From assembly GCF_013337285.1 (NCBI RefSeq), contig NZ_SUPW01000008.1, positions 124,001-188,000 on the forward strand: a stretch of DNA of 64,000 nt, in the 5' to 3' direction. The stretch's first letter is position 1. Every line of letters begins with the position of its first letter. Position numbers and translations under genes: made by a program. The DNA comes from Agrobacterium tumefaciens (GTDB taxonomy: Bacteria > Pseudomonadota > Alphaproteobacteria > Rhizobiales > Rhizobiaceae). The notes beneath the pieces are model-generated. The model made no database searches and was not told the DNA's origin. It saw nothing but the letters and a program-made list of their open reading frames with translations. Below, in pieces: positions 1-8,090 of the stretch.

Positions 1-43
1 GTAATATTTTACCGTTGGCCACTTCCGGCTGGAGACCTGCATC

Positions 44-1855
44 ATGACCAAATCCGACAATCTGCCCGCCACAAAAGGCAAGTTTCGTTCGCGCGCGTGG
101 TTCGACAACCCCGCCAACGCGGATATGACGGCGCTTTATCTCGAGCGTTACATGAACTTCGGTCTCAGCCAGGCCGAGCTTCAGTCCGACCGCCCGATCA
201 TCGGCATTGCGCAGACCGGCTCGGATCTTTCACCCTGCAACCGTCACCATCTGGAACTGGCCAACCGCCTGCGTGAAGGCATCCGTGAAGCCGGTGGCAT
301 CGCCATCGAATTCCCGGTCCATCCGATCCAGGAAACCGGCAAGCGCCCGACGGCGGGCCTTGACCGCAACCTGGCTTACCTCGGCCTCGTGGAAGTGCTT
401 TATGGCTATCCGCTCGATGGCGTCGTGCTGACCATCGGCTGTGACAAGACCACGCCTGCCTGTCTTATGGCGGCGGCCACCGTCAACATTCCGGCCATCG
501 CCCTGTCCGTCGGCCCCATGCTGAACGGCTGGTTCCGTGGTGAGCGCACCGGCTCCGGCACCATCGTCTGGAAGGCGCGCGAACTGCTGGCCAAGGGCGA
601 GATCGACTATCAGGGCTTCGTCAAGCTCGTCGCCTCGTCGGCGCCCTCCACCGGCTATTGCAACACCATGGGCACGGCAACAACCATGAATTCGCTTGCC
701 GAAGCGCTCGGCATGCAGCTTCCCGGCTCCGCCGCCATTCCGGCGCCTTACCGCGACCGTCAGGAAGTTTCCTACCTCACCGGCCTGCGGATCGTCGAAA
801 TGGTCAAGGAAGACCTCAAGCCTTCCGATATCATGACCAAGGACGCCTTCATCAACGCCATCCGCGTCAACTCGGCTATCGGCGGCTCCACCAATGCGCC
901 GATCCACCTCAACGGCCTTGCTCGCCATGTCGGCGTGGAGCTGACCGTGGATGACTGGCAGACCTATGGTGAAGACGTGCCGCTGCTCGTCAACCTGCAG
1001 CCGGCCGGCGAATATCTCGGCGAAGATTATTACCATGCCGGCGGTGTTCCCGCTGTCGTCAACCAGCTGATGACCCAGGGACTGATCATGGAAGACGCCA
1101 TGACCGTCAACGGCAAGACCATCGGCGACAATTGCCGTGGTGCGATCATCGAGGACGAGAAGGTCATCCGCCCCTATGAGCAGCCGCTCAAGGAGCGCGC
1201 CGGCTTCCGCGTTCTGCGCGGCAACCTGTTCTCCTCGGCCATCATGAAGACAAGCGTGATCTCGGAAGAATTCCGTGGCCGCTACCTCTCCAACCCAAAT
1301 GACCCGGAAGCCTTCGAAGGCCGCGCCGTGGTGTTTGACGGTCCGGAAGATTACCACCACCGCATCGACGATCCGTCGCTGAAGATCGACGCCAACACCA
1401 TCCTGTTCATGCGCGGCGCCGGCCCGATCGGTTATCCGGGTGCGGCAGAAGTGGTGAACATGCGTGCGCCGGATTATCTTTTGAAGGAAGGCGTCAATTC
1501 GCTTCCCTGCATCGGTGATGGCCGTCAGTCCGGCACGTCGGGCAGCCCGTCCATCCTCAACGCTTCCCCGGAAGCAGCGGCCGGTGGCGGTCTCGCCATC
1601 CTGCAGACAGGTGACCGCGTTCGCATCGATGTGGGCCGTGGCACGGCCGATATCCTGATTTCCGGCGAGGAGCTGGCCAAGCGTTACGAGGCGCTTTCTG
1701 CCGAGGGTGGCTTCAAATTCCCCGATCACCAGACTCCATGGCAGGAAATCCAGCGCGGCATCGTCAGCCAGATGGAAACCGGCGCGGTTCTGGAACCGGC
1801 GGTCAAGTACCAGCGCATCGCCCAGACCAAGGGCCTGCCGCGCGACAACCACTAA
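44..1855 (+). CDS. IlvD/EDD-family sugar-acid dehydratase (xylonate/arabinonate dehydratase type)
   Basis: 603 aa. It probably dehydrates an aldonic acid such as D-xylonate or L-arabinonate to the 2-keto-3-deoxy acid in the cytoplasm. Seen: the three cysteines expected to hold the Fe-S cluster, C65 (SDLSPCNRH), C133 ([10 protein letters not shown]) and C206 (GYCNTMGTA). They are shifted by exactly five from those I recall for Caulobacter xylonate dehydratase, and the N-terminal RSRAWFDNP and [10 protein letters not shown] stretches also match it better than biosynthetic IlvD. The C-terminal GDGRQSGT segment that ends the active site is present. GGAGACC lies 9 nt before the ATG. No sugar-acid partner gene follows; upstream context is outside the window. 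Family is certain, substrate inferred. Confidence 0.9.
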   Translation: MTKSDNLPATKGKFRSRAWFDNPANADMTALYLERYMNFGLSQAELQSDRPIIGIAQTGSDLSPCNRHHLELANRLREGIREAGGIAIEFPVHPIQETGKRPTAGLDRNLAYLGLVEVLYGYPLDGVVLTIGCDKTTPACLMAAATVNIPAIALSVGPMLNGWFRGERTGSGTIVWKARELLAKGEIDYQGFVKLVASSAPSTGYCNTMGTATTMNSLAEALGMQLPGSAAIPAPYRDRQEVSYLTGLRIVEMVKEDLKPSDIMTKDAFINAIRVNSAIGGSTNAPIHLNGLARHVGVELTVDDWQTYGEDVPLLVNLQPAGEYLGEDYYHAGGVPAVVNQLMTQGLIMEDAMTVNGKTIGDNCRGAIIEDEKVIRPYEQPLKERAGFRVLRGNLFSSAIMKTSVISEEFRGRYLSNPNDPEAFEGRAVVFDGPEDYHHRIDDPSLKIDANTILFMRGAGPIGYPGAAEVVNMRAPDYLLKEGVNSLPCIGDGRQSGTSGSPSILNASPEAAAGGGLAILQTGDRVRIDVGRGTADILISGEELAKRYEALSAEGGFKFPDHQTPWQEIQRGIVSQMETGAVLEPAVKYQRIAQTKGLPRDNH

Positions 1856-1900
1856 AGGCGGGACCGTTCCGGCTGGCCGCTTTTAAAAATCAGCTAAAAA

Positions 1901-1931
1901 TCAGCCCCGGGGTGTGCCGCCCCGGGGCTGA
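1901..1931. terminator. Bidirectional hairpin terminator
   Basis: A perfect 12-bp stem (1901-1912 with 1920-1931) and 7-nt loop. On the minus strand it is followed by a T-rich run (complement of 1881-1900), on the plus strand by AATATTTTC. It sits between convergent genes and contains the stop codon of the minus-strand membrane protein. Confidence 0.75.
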
Positions 1932-2185
1932 AATATTTTCGGACATCCGAGCGCCTCGTCGCCCTCCTGCTTACTCCTTCGATGGGGAGAGCGGCTTTCC
2001 AGATAAGGCAGGAAGAACATGTAGAGCCCGCTCCCGATAAGCAAAGTCAGCGGAAGAAGCGGGGCATAAACGATCACCGGTGGTGTCGGGCCGAAAGCCA
2101 TCGAAGCGAAGTTCGCCAGAATAGTGACGGTCAGCAGAATGCCCAGCCACCGATGGCTCTGCCTTATCCATTTTTGCAAGATCAA
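1901..2185 (-). CDS. Small two-helix membrane protein, unknown function
   Basis: 94 aa if translation starts at the TTG at 2185, preceded by GGGGGCGAC as ribosome site. An upstream TTG at 2239 that overlaps the stop of the VOC gene (TTGA) is the alternative and would add 18 residues. Two hydrophobic segments are visible, about residues 12-33 (WLGILLTVTILANFASMAFG) and 39-59 (LPLTLLIGSGLYMFFLPYL), joined by a Pro-rich turn. The tail is polar. It is the last gene of an AraC-VOC-membrane protein run. I do not recognise a named family, and no function can be given. Confidence 0.55.
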   Translation of the reverse strand: MILQKWIRQSHRWLGILLTVTILANFASMAFGPTPPVIVYAPLLPLTLLIGSGLYMFFLPYLESRSPHRRSKQEGDEALGCPKIFQPRGGTPRG

Positions 2186-2235
2186 AGTCGCCCCCAAGAA
2201 AAAGCATCCATGATGGAATGTGACACACGGTTGCC

Positions 2236-2640
2236 TCAACGGGCCTGAACGAGCTTCCAGCCATTGCCGGAAGGATCGCGGAAACTCGCATCCACCGAGC
2301 CGTAACGCGTGATCGGTTCCTGGGTGAATTCGACGCCGCGTTTGTGCATGGCGTCAAAGGCCTTCTGGCAATCCTCGACCACCAGAACCAAAGGCGGCAT
2401 GGCGCCCTTGGCCACGGCTACGTTCAAATCCTGCGCCGTCGCCTCGTCAACGGTCGGGGCCTGCGGCCGAAACAGGCCGAGCTGGAAATCCGGCTGGTCC
2501 GGATGCTGCACCGTCAACCAGCGATAATCGCCGTTGCGTGCGTCCGTATGGACACGAAATCCGAGTTTTTCGACATAAAATTGCAGCGCCTCGTCCTGGT
2601 CATGAACGTAAAGCCCGACAACTTGAACACCATTTTTCAT
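2236..2640 (-). CDS. VOC (glyoxalase/bleomycin-resistance fold) protein
   Basis: 134 aa, the usual length of a single-domain vicinal-oxygen-chelate protein. Seen: N-terminal beta-alpha unit VVGLYVHDQDEALQFYVEKL, a central PPLVLVVEDCQKAFDAM unit, and the typical C-terminal FRDPSGNGWKLVQ. The classical metal triad of glyoxalase I is not obvious: the first ligand position holds V/Y rather than His. So it may be a lyase, isomerase or binding protein. AAGGGAGA precedes the ATG. It lies 14 nt after the AraC-family gene and is probably cotranscribed with it. Substrate unknown. Confidence 0.85.
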   Translation of the reverse strand: MKNGVQVVGLYVHDQDEALQFYVEKLGFRVHTDARNGDYRWLTVQHPDQPDFQLGLFRPQAPTVDEATAQDLNVAVAKGAMPPLVLVVEDCQKAFDAMHKRGVEFTQEPITRYGSVDASFRDPSGNGWKLVQAR

Positions 2641-2654
2641 GAGCTATCTCCCTT

Positions 2655-3140
2655 TCACTCACTGTGCCTACCGCCTTTCGCCTGTCGGCGCTTCTCCGAA
2701 ACTGCGATTGTGAGATTGGGGCGGTGTGCGGCGCTGACGAAGCAATGGGGAACCTGCTCGAGATCGGCAGGGGAAAGCCGCATTTGTCGCCGCACTTCGC
2801 TTGGGCTCTCCCCGGTTACATCGCGGAAAACGCGGCCAAATGTGCCGATGCTGTTCCAGCCGGTTTGCAAGGCGATGTCGATGATGGGAAGGCTGGTGTC
2901 ACGCAAAAGCGCCACGGCGCGCTCCACCCGGCGGGTCAGCAGATAGCGGTGAGGGGGTATGCCGAAGGCATCGCGAAACGATCTCGCGAAGTGCGCCTGC
3001 GAGGCGCCGCTGACTTTTGCAAGGCGTGAAACGGGCCATGCCTCATGCGGCGCGGCATCCATATGATCCCTGGCGCGCAGCAGGCGGCGTAACAGCTTCA
3101 AGTCTCTGTTTGCAGAGTTCTTTTCATTTCCAGACCGCAT
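2655..3140 (-). CDS. AraC-family transcriptional regulator, DNA-binding domain only
   Basis: 161 aa from the ATG at 3140; a TTG at 3176 could add 12 residues and neither has a good ribosome site. Almost all of it is the AraC double helix-turn-helix domain: VSRLAKVSGASQAHFARSFR for the first HTH and IIDIALQTGWNSIGTFGRVF-RDVTGESPSEVRR for the second. There is no room for a sensor domain, so it is a stand-alone MarA/SoxS-size regulator with a 35-residue basic tail. It heads the run with the VOC and membrane-protein genes and probably controls them, which is inference from position. Confidence 0.85.
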   Translation of the reverse strand: MRSGNEKNSANRDLKLLRRLLRARDHMDAAPHEAWPVSRLAKVSGASQAHFARSFRDAFGIPPHRYLLTRRVERAVALLRDTSLPIIDIALQTGWNSIGTFGRVFRDVTGESPSEVRRQMRLSPADLEQVPHCFVSAAHRPNLTIAVSEKRRQAKGGRHSE

Positions 3141-3207
3141 GCGGCAATCATTGAATGAACCTGCCGTCCTTGGCAAGGTTCATGCCCGGCTAGCCACTGC
3201 GGGTGAT

Positions 3208-3396
3208 TTAGATCACCGGATAAAGCGACCAGAAGAACAGTTCATATTCCTGATCGCGGTCGTCATCATGCGGTTCGTCATCCGGTCTGCGCGGCGTCTT
3301 GTCCTGAAATTCGAGCTCGACCCGCTCATTGACGACGGGCATTCTTCGGCCGATGCCAAAGAGGTCAAAGGAGAGCATATTGAACCCTGCTACCAT
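3208..3396 (-). CDS. Small acidic hypothetical protein
   Basis: 62 aa. The ATG at 3396 has AAGGGAA eight bases upstream, and codon use looks normal for the window. The protein has a hydrophobic start (MLSFDLFGIG), a strongly charged middle (RRPDDEPHDDDRDQEYE) and an aromatic end (LFFWSLYP). No membrane helix or known domain is visible. It stands alone between the AraC operon and the aminotransferase operon. A perfect TTAA-N7-TTAA box lies 24 bases upstream of the start, which argues for a real regulated gene. Function unknown. Confidence 0.5.
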   Translation of the reverse strand: MVAGFNMLSFDLFGIGRRMPVVNERVELEFQDKTPRRPDDEPHDDDRDQEYELFFWSLYPVI

Positions 3397-3420
3397 GGCC
3401 AGTTCCCTTCTTCACGCGAG

Positions 3421-3435
3421 TTAACGGTGTGTTAA
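3421..3435. promoter_or_regulatory. CtrA-like box (TTAA-N7-TTAA)
   Basis: TTAACGGTGTGTTAA matches the full CtrA consensus TTAA-N7-TTAA of alphaproteobacteria and lies 24 bases upstream of the small gene starting at 3396. A near copy is at 16301-16315. Matching is by eye; binding is inferred. Confidence 0.45.
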
Positions 3436-3560
3436 GTTTCGCGCGTTGCCATGATTTCGTCAAGATTGGCCGCGGAATTTGTCTACTATTTTTAACAACA
3501 ATGTCGTGATTGGCGTTTCACCGGTGCCGGATTTCACGCAATGAATGTTTGTCGGCCCCG

Positions 3561-4679
3561 TCAAACCTCTTTCGAAGCGGCCTCCGAATAGCTCTTTGCG
3601 GCCGCTTCCAGCGCGGAATCGGTATCGACGGCATGGCCGAAGTTTTTCAGGGCGCTTGAGACGGCTGCGATATTGGCTTTCACCGCCTGCGGATGCGCGC
3701 GCCGGCCGGTGTGGTTGAGCCTTATCAGCCGTTCCGCGCCGGGGCCGACGCCGGCGGAAATATCCGCGCCATGCTCTCTGGATACAGCGGCGAGAAACGC
3801 TCCGGCTTCGACGGTATCCGGCAGGATTGCCGTGGAAACGAGAGCTGAGGCATGCGCTTCCTCCACCCAGTTGGCGATGCCGAGCGCCCTGATGCCATGA
3901 CGGGTGGCCGCCGCTGCCCGCTCGTGGCGCGCAGTGGCGGCTGGTAGACCCTCCGCCTCGATCCTGTCGAGCGCGGCCTCCAGCGCATAAAATTCCAGCG
4001 GCGCCGGCGTTCCGGGCAGCGCCCCTCTGCCGGCATCCAGCCAGAGCATCTTCTGGTCGAGAAGCGAGAGCATGGAGTTGGTGGGCGCCCTGTCGTGCGA
4101 AAGCAGCTGCCATGCTTCTGGGCTGACTGAAATGGCCGATATGCCGGCCGGGCCGGCCAGCGCCTTCTGCGGCCCGATGACGGCAATATCGATGCCCAGT
4201 CTGTCAACCTCGAAGGCATGGCCGCCAATCGAAGCGACGGCATCAACCAGCGTAACGACGCCTTTGGTTTTCGCCAGCGCGGCAATGGCGGGCAGGGGGT
4301 TGAGAATACCGCTTGCCGATTCCGCATGCACGATGGCGAGAAGATCGAAACCCGGCCCGTCATCGAGCGCCCGTTCAACCTCGGTGAGCGTCACCGGCTT
4401 TGCCGGGCTGGCTGTCAGATTGCGCACCGTCGCCCCGCCGCGTTCCAGCCAGCCGCCGAACCATGCACCATAGGGGCTGGTGACGATGTTGAGCGCCTTC
4501 AGCCCCGGCCGCGCAAGGCTTGTCGCCGCCGCCTCCAGCGCCAGCACGGCTTCCGCCTGTATCAGCAGCACGTCGTTTTTCGTGCCCATCAGGGCCGCCA
4601 GCCGGTCGGCCAGCATGGCGTAGCGCTCGGCGGGGAAAGCGGGCGGGTCGAGAAGCAATGCATAATCCGGGGCGGGCAT
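3561..4679 (-). CDS. Class V PLP-dependent aminotransferase
   Basis: 372 aa, fold-type I class V (alanine-glyoxylate / serine-pyruvate aminotransferase group). Seen: PLP-binding Asp in LVDAVASIGG (D146), the Schiff-base lysine in IGPQKALAGPAG (K172), and a C-terminal Arg region (RLIRLNHTGRRAHP) that should hold the substrate carboxylate. Last gene of a six-gene minus-strand operon, 3 nt after an Opp/Dpp ATPase. That placement suggests the enzyme deaminates the imported amino compound or peptide product. It could also be a glyoxylate aminotransferase unrelated to transport. Enzyme class sure, substrate unknown. Confidence 0.85.
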   Translation of the reverse strand: MPAPDYALLLDPPAFPAERYAMLADRLAALMGTKNDVLLIQAEAVLALEAAATSLARPGLKALNIVTSPYGAWFGGWLERGGATVRNLTASPAKPVTLTEVERALDDGPGFDLLAIVHAESASGILNPLPAIAALAKTKGVVTLVDAVASIGGHAFEVDRLGIDIAVIGPQKALAGPAGISAISVSPEAWQLLSHDRAPTNSMLSLLDQKMLWLDAGRGALPGTPAPLEFYALEAALDRIEAEGLPAATARHERAAAATRHGIRALGIANWVEEAHASALVSTAILPDTVEAGAFLAAVSREHGADISAGVGPGAERLIRLNHTGRRAHPQAVKANIAAVSSALKNFGHAVDTDSALEAAAKSYSEAASKEV

Positions 4680-4682
4680 GTC

Positions 4683-5468
4683 TTATCCTTGCACGGTGGT
4701 GATGAGCCGCGGGGCAGCGGCGATCAGGCCTCTGGCGGTCGAGGATTGCGGCGCGGAAATGATCGCTCCGGTTCCGCCGATTTCAACGATCCGACCCGCC
4801 TCCATGATCGCGACACGGTGGCAGACGGCGCGGATGACGGCGAGATCGTGGGACACGAAAATACAGGAAATCGCCGTTTCCCGCTGTATTTCCACCAAAA
4901 GTTCGAGAATCTGCCGGCGAACCGAAACGTCAAGCGCCGAGACCGCTTCGTCCAGAATGAGAAGCGACGGTTTGAGCGCGATGGCTCTGGCAATCGCCAC
5001 ACGCTGCCTTTGCCCGCCCGAAAGCTCGAAGACCGAGCGGCCGGCATAGGCGGCGGGTAGGCCGACACGGTCGAGAAGGCGGCGGATTTCCGCCGGGCGG
5101 TCGCGTCTTTGAACGACGCGGTGAATGCGCAACGGCTCGCCTATGGCATCTTCGACGGTGGCGCGTGGGTTGAAGGCGCCATGCGTATCCTGAAACACCA
5201 TCTGCATCTGTTGCCGGGCGGCGCGCAACGTGCTGCCGCCAAGTGCAAGCCAGTTGCGGTTTTCGAAACGAACAGTGCCTTCGTCGGCGGGGATCAGCCG
5301 CATGAGGATGCGCGCCAGCGTCGATTTCCCGCAGCCGGAAGGGCCGGCAAGCCCCAGCGTCTCGCCGCGCTTGAGCGAAAACGAGATATCGGAGAGTGCC
5401 GTCACCGTTCTTGCGCCGGTGCGGTAGGTCTTGGAAAGGCCATCCACGCTCAGAAGGGTTTCATTCAT
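4683..5468 (-). CDS. Opp/Dpp-type ABC transporter ATPase (second)
   Basis: 261 aa cytoplasmic nucleotide-binding subunit. Seen: Walker [10 protein letters not shown] near residue 39, signature LSGGQRQR, Walker B LLILDEAVSALD, and the switch His in FVSHDLAV. Length and sequence fit the OppF/DppF side of a peptide/nickel importer pair, though the usual long C-terminal Cys-rich tail of OppF is absent. It overlaps the other ATPase gene by 4 nt (ATGA), so translation is likely coupled. Together the two form the asymmetric ATPase pair of the importer. Confidence 0.9.
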   Translation of the reverse strand: MNETLLSVDGLSKTYRTGARTVTALSDISFSLKRGETLGLAGPSGCGKSTLARILMRLIPADEGTVRFENRNWLALGGSTLRAARQQMQMVFQDTHGAFNPRATVEDAIGEPLRIHRVVQRRDRPAEIRRLLDRVGLPAAYAGRSVFELSGGQRQRVAIARAIALKPSLLILDEAVSALDVSVRRQILELLVEIQRETAISCIFVSHDLAVIRAVCHRVAIMEAGRIVEIGGTGAIISAPQSSTARGLIAAAPRLITTVQG

Positions 5469-6268
5469 GGCACGGCCTCGCTGACGAGCGGCGGGGTCGA
5501 CAGATCGAGGTAATCGGCAAGCAGCGCCCGGGTGTAGGCATGCGCGGGCGCGGAAAGCACCCGCCGGGCCGGGCCGTGTTCCACCAGTTCACCGGCGCTT
5601 AAAACCGCGATGTCGTCGGCAAGGCTGGAGGCAAGACCGATATCATGGGTGATGAATACCAGCGTTCTTTCTTCCTCGCGCACGAGATCATCCAGAAGGG
5701 TGGCGATGGCCGCCTGGGTCACCGTGTCGAGCGCGCTCGTCGCCTCGTCGGCAATCAGGATCGAAGGGCGCGCTGCAATGGCGGCGGCAATCGCCACACG
5801 TTGTCGTTGCCCGCCGGAAAGCTGGTGCGGATAGGCGGTGAGCAGATGGGAGGGATGCGGCAGCCGCACTTTTTCCAGAAGATCGCGGGCAAGTTCGCGC
5901 GCCGCCTTCCATGAGAGGCCGAGATGCCGCACAGCGCCTTCCGCTACCTGTTCGCCGATGGTCAGAACCGGGTTCAGCGTTGCGCCGGTATCCTGAAAAA
6001 TCGTGCCGATATCGCGCCCCGGCATCGGCTTGCCGCTGAACAGGCCGCTGTCACGGCTCCAGGATATATCGCCCGCGACCCACGCGGTCTGCGGCAGAAG
6101 CCCGGCGATCGCCTTGCCGAGCGTCGATTTGCCCGAGCCGCTTTCGCCGATGATCGCCAGCCGCTGCCCCTGCCTTATCGTCAGGGAAACCTTGCGCAGC
6201 GCCGGCGCATCGGCCGCGGCATAACGGACGCTGAGATCGTCGATCCGGCAAAGGGCGTTGCCGCTCAT
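5465..6268 (-). CDS. Opp/Dpp-type ABC transporter ATPase (first)
   Basis: 267 aa. Walker A GESGSGKST near residue 40, signature LSGGQRQR, Walker [13 protein letters not shown], switch His in FITHDIGL. It is the OppD/DppD-like partner of the next ATPase. Both gene ends overlap their neighbours by 4 nt, as in a tightly coupled operon. Energises import of the ligand brought by the binding protein encoded at 8091-9698. Whether that ligand is a peptide, a metal chelate or an opine-like compound cannot be read from the ATPase. Confidence 0.9.
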   Translation of the reverse strand: MSGNALCRIDDLSVRYAAADAPALRKVSLTIRQGQRLAIIGESGSGKSTLGKAIAGLLPQTAWVAGDISWSRDSGLFSGKPMPGRDIGTIFQDTGATLNPVLTIGEQVAEGAVRHLGLSWKAARELARDLLEKVRLPHPSHLLTAYPHQLSGGQRQRVAIAAAIAARPSILIADEATSALDTVTQAAIATLLDDLVREEERTLVFITHDIGLASSLADDIAVLSAGELVEHGPARRVLSAPAHAYTRALLADYLDLSTPPLVSEAVP

Positions 6269-7095
6269 GGCTCCTGCCTCCTCGTCGCCATTGCCCGTTT
6301 GATGCCTTCTCCGAAAAGATAGACACCGAGCACGGTCACCAGCAGACCGATGCCGGGGATGACGGACAGGAACGCGGCCGAGCGGAGCACGTTGCGTCCT
6401 TCCGCGATCATCGAGCCCCAGGTGACGATATTGGGATCGCCAAGCCCGAGGAAGGAGAGCGCTGCCTCGGTGAGGATGGCCGCGGCAACGATGATGGCGG
6501 CCAGCGCCAGAACCGGCGGCAGGGCATTGGGCAATATTTGCCGGAAGGCGATTTCCAGCGGATGCATGCCGATGGCGCGGGCAGATTGCACATAGTCACG
6601 CTCGCGGATGCTCAACACCTGCGCCCGCATCAACCGCGCCGGATCCGCCCAAGCGCCGAGTGCAATGGCCAGAATGACTGTCGGCATCGAGGGGCCGATG
6701 GTGCTGACGAAGGCAAGCGCCAGCAGGAAATTCGGCACGATCTGAAAGGCATCGGTGACGCGCATCAGCGCCTCATCCACGAGGCCGCCGGCAAAACCGG
6801 CAATCGTGCCGATGACGGTGCCGACAACAAGTGCTGCTGCGGCAGCACCCATGCCGACGAGCAGGGAGGCCTGCGCGCCATGGGCAAGTTCGGCCAGCAC
6901 ATTGCGGCCCAGCCGGTCGGTGCCGAGCGGCAGGGCGGCATCCGTAAAGGGCGCTATCAGCGGCTCGCCGACGATCGCCAGCGGATCGCCGGGGAACAGG
7001 AGGGGTGCGGAGAACGCCGTCATCGCCAGCAATGTGAGGATGACGGTGCCCGTCACACCTTCGAAATTGCGCAGGAGCCGGAGAACGAAGCTCAT
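6265..7095 (-). CDS. Opp/Dpp-type ABC transporter permease (DppC-like)
   Basis: 276 aa inner-membrane subunit. Seen: N-terminal helix (VILTLLAMTAFSAPLLF), the DppC-type motif PLGTDRLGRNVLAEL, several further helices, and the EAA loop (ARAIGMHPLEIAFRQILPNA) that contacts the ATPase. The P-x-G-T-D-x-x-G-R-D/N motif is typical of the C-type permease of peptide/nickel importers. It overlaps both neighbours by 4 nt and works with the permease at 7092-8081. Confidence 0.92.
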   Translation of the reverse strand: MSFVLRLLRNFEGVTGTVILTLLAMTAFSAPLLFPGDPLAIVGEPLIAPFTDAALPLGTDRLGRNVLAELAHGAQASLLVGMGAAAAALVVGTVIGTIAGFAGGLVDEALMRVTDAFQIVPNFLLALAFVSTIGPSMPTVILAIALGAWADPARLMRAQVLSIRERDYVQSARAIGMHPLEIAFRQILPNALPPVLALAAIIVAAAILTEAALSFLGLGDPNIVTWGSMIAEGRNVLRSAAFLSVIPGIGLLVTVLGVYLFGEGIKRAMATRRQEP

Positions 7096-8081
7096 GCCGC
7101 ACTCTCCCCGCTGCCAATGCGCGGATCGAGAATGGAATAGAGAATATCGACCACGAGATTGACGAGGATGACGAAGACGGCGCTGGTGAGGATAATGCCC
7201 ATCAGAAGCGGCGTATCGCGACCGCTGACGGCCTCCTGCGCCAGCCGCCCGAAACCCGGAATGGCAAAGACGCTTTCAATCACCACGCTGCCGCCAAGCA
7301 TGGTTGCGGCCTGCAGGCCAAGTACGGTGATGAGCGGCAGCGCCGCGTTGCGGGCAACATGGCGCAGCACGATGCGTCGTCTGGAAAGCCCCTTGGATTG
7401 CGCAAAAAGCACGAAATCCAGCGGCCAGACCGCCGCCATGGCGGTGCGCATGACGCGCAGGAACAGCGCCAGATAGATGAGGCCGAGGCTGGCGACGGGC
7501 AGCACGAGATGGCGGGCAATATCCAGCGCCCGTGCAAATCCCTGTTTGCCCGAGGCGATGGTTTCGATGCCCGACGTCGGCAGCCATCGCAGCTGCACGG
7601 CAAAGACGATGGCGAGAACGAGGCCGAGCCAGAAACCGGGCGTGGCGTAAAGCGTGAGCGACAGCGTTGAAAGCACCCGGTCGGTCAGTCCGCCGGGACG
7701 TGCGCCGGCGATGATGCCGAGCGCGGTGCCGGTGATGAAGGCGAGTGCGGTGGCGCTGCCCATCAACAAAAGCGTGTTCGGCAGCCGCTCGAGGATCAAC
7801 CCCAGCACCGGCCGGTCAAAGGCAAGCGACCAGCCGAGATCGAGCCGCAGCACCGAGCTTGCATAGAGCCAGAAACGAGCGAGCATCGAGCCGTTGAGAC
7901 CATATTGCTCGCGCAGCGCATCCCGCAGCCCGGCATCGCCTCCGCCGATGGAAACGAGATAGGCATCCACCGCATCACCGGAGGCATTTTCAAGCAGGAC
8001 GAAGGTGAAGATGAGAACGATCAGCAGCACCGGAATGGCGCTGATCGCCCTTCGCCGCAGCAAAGACGTCGCACGTTTCAC
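7092..8081 (-). CDS. Opp/Dpp-type ABC transporter permease (DppB-like)
   Basis: 329 aa inner-membrane subunit. Seen: first helix AISAIPVLLIVLIFTFVLLE, the long periplasmic loop with LREQYGLNGSMLARFWLY and LDLGWSLAFDRPV, typical of DppB/OppB, and the EAA loop FAQSKGLSRRRIVLRHVARN. The final AIPGFGRLAQEAV motif is also family-typical. It lies 9 nt after the binding-protein gene and overlaps the next permease by 4 nt. Confidence 0.92.
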   Translation of the reverse strand: MKRATSLLRRRAISAIPVLLIVLIFTFVLLENASGDAVDAYLVSIGGGDAGLRDALREQYGLNGSMLARFWLYASSVLRLDLGWSLAFDRPVLGLILERLPNTLLLMGSATALAFITGTALGIIAGARPGGLTDRVLSTLSLTLYATPGFWLGLVLAIVFAVQLRWLPTSGIETIASGKQGFARALDIARHLVLPVASLGLIYLALFLRVMRTAMAAVWPLDFVLFAQSKGLSRRRIVLRHVARNAALPLITVLGLQAATMLGGSVVIESVFAIPGFGRLAQEAVSGRDTPLLMGIILTSAVFVILVNLVVDILYSILDPRIGSGESAA

Positions 8082-8090
8082 GGCGCGGCC

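Noticed and set aside
230..1852. 540-codon open frame antisense to the dehydratase gene
   Set aside because: Shadow of the high-GC coding strand; it has no ribosome site and no recognisable domain, and the plus-strand protein keeps all catalytic residues.
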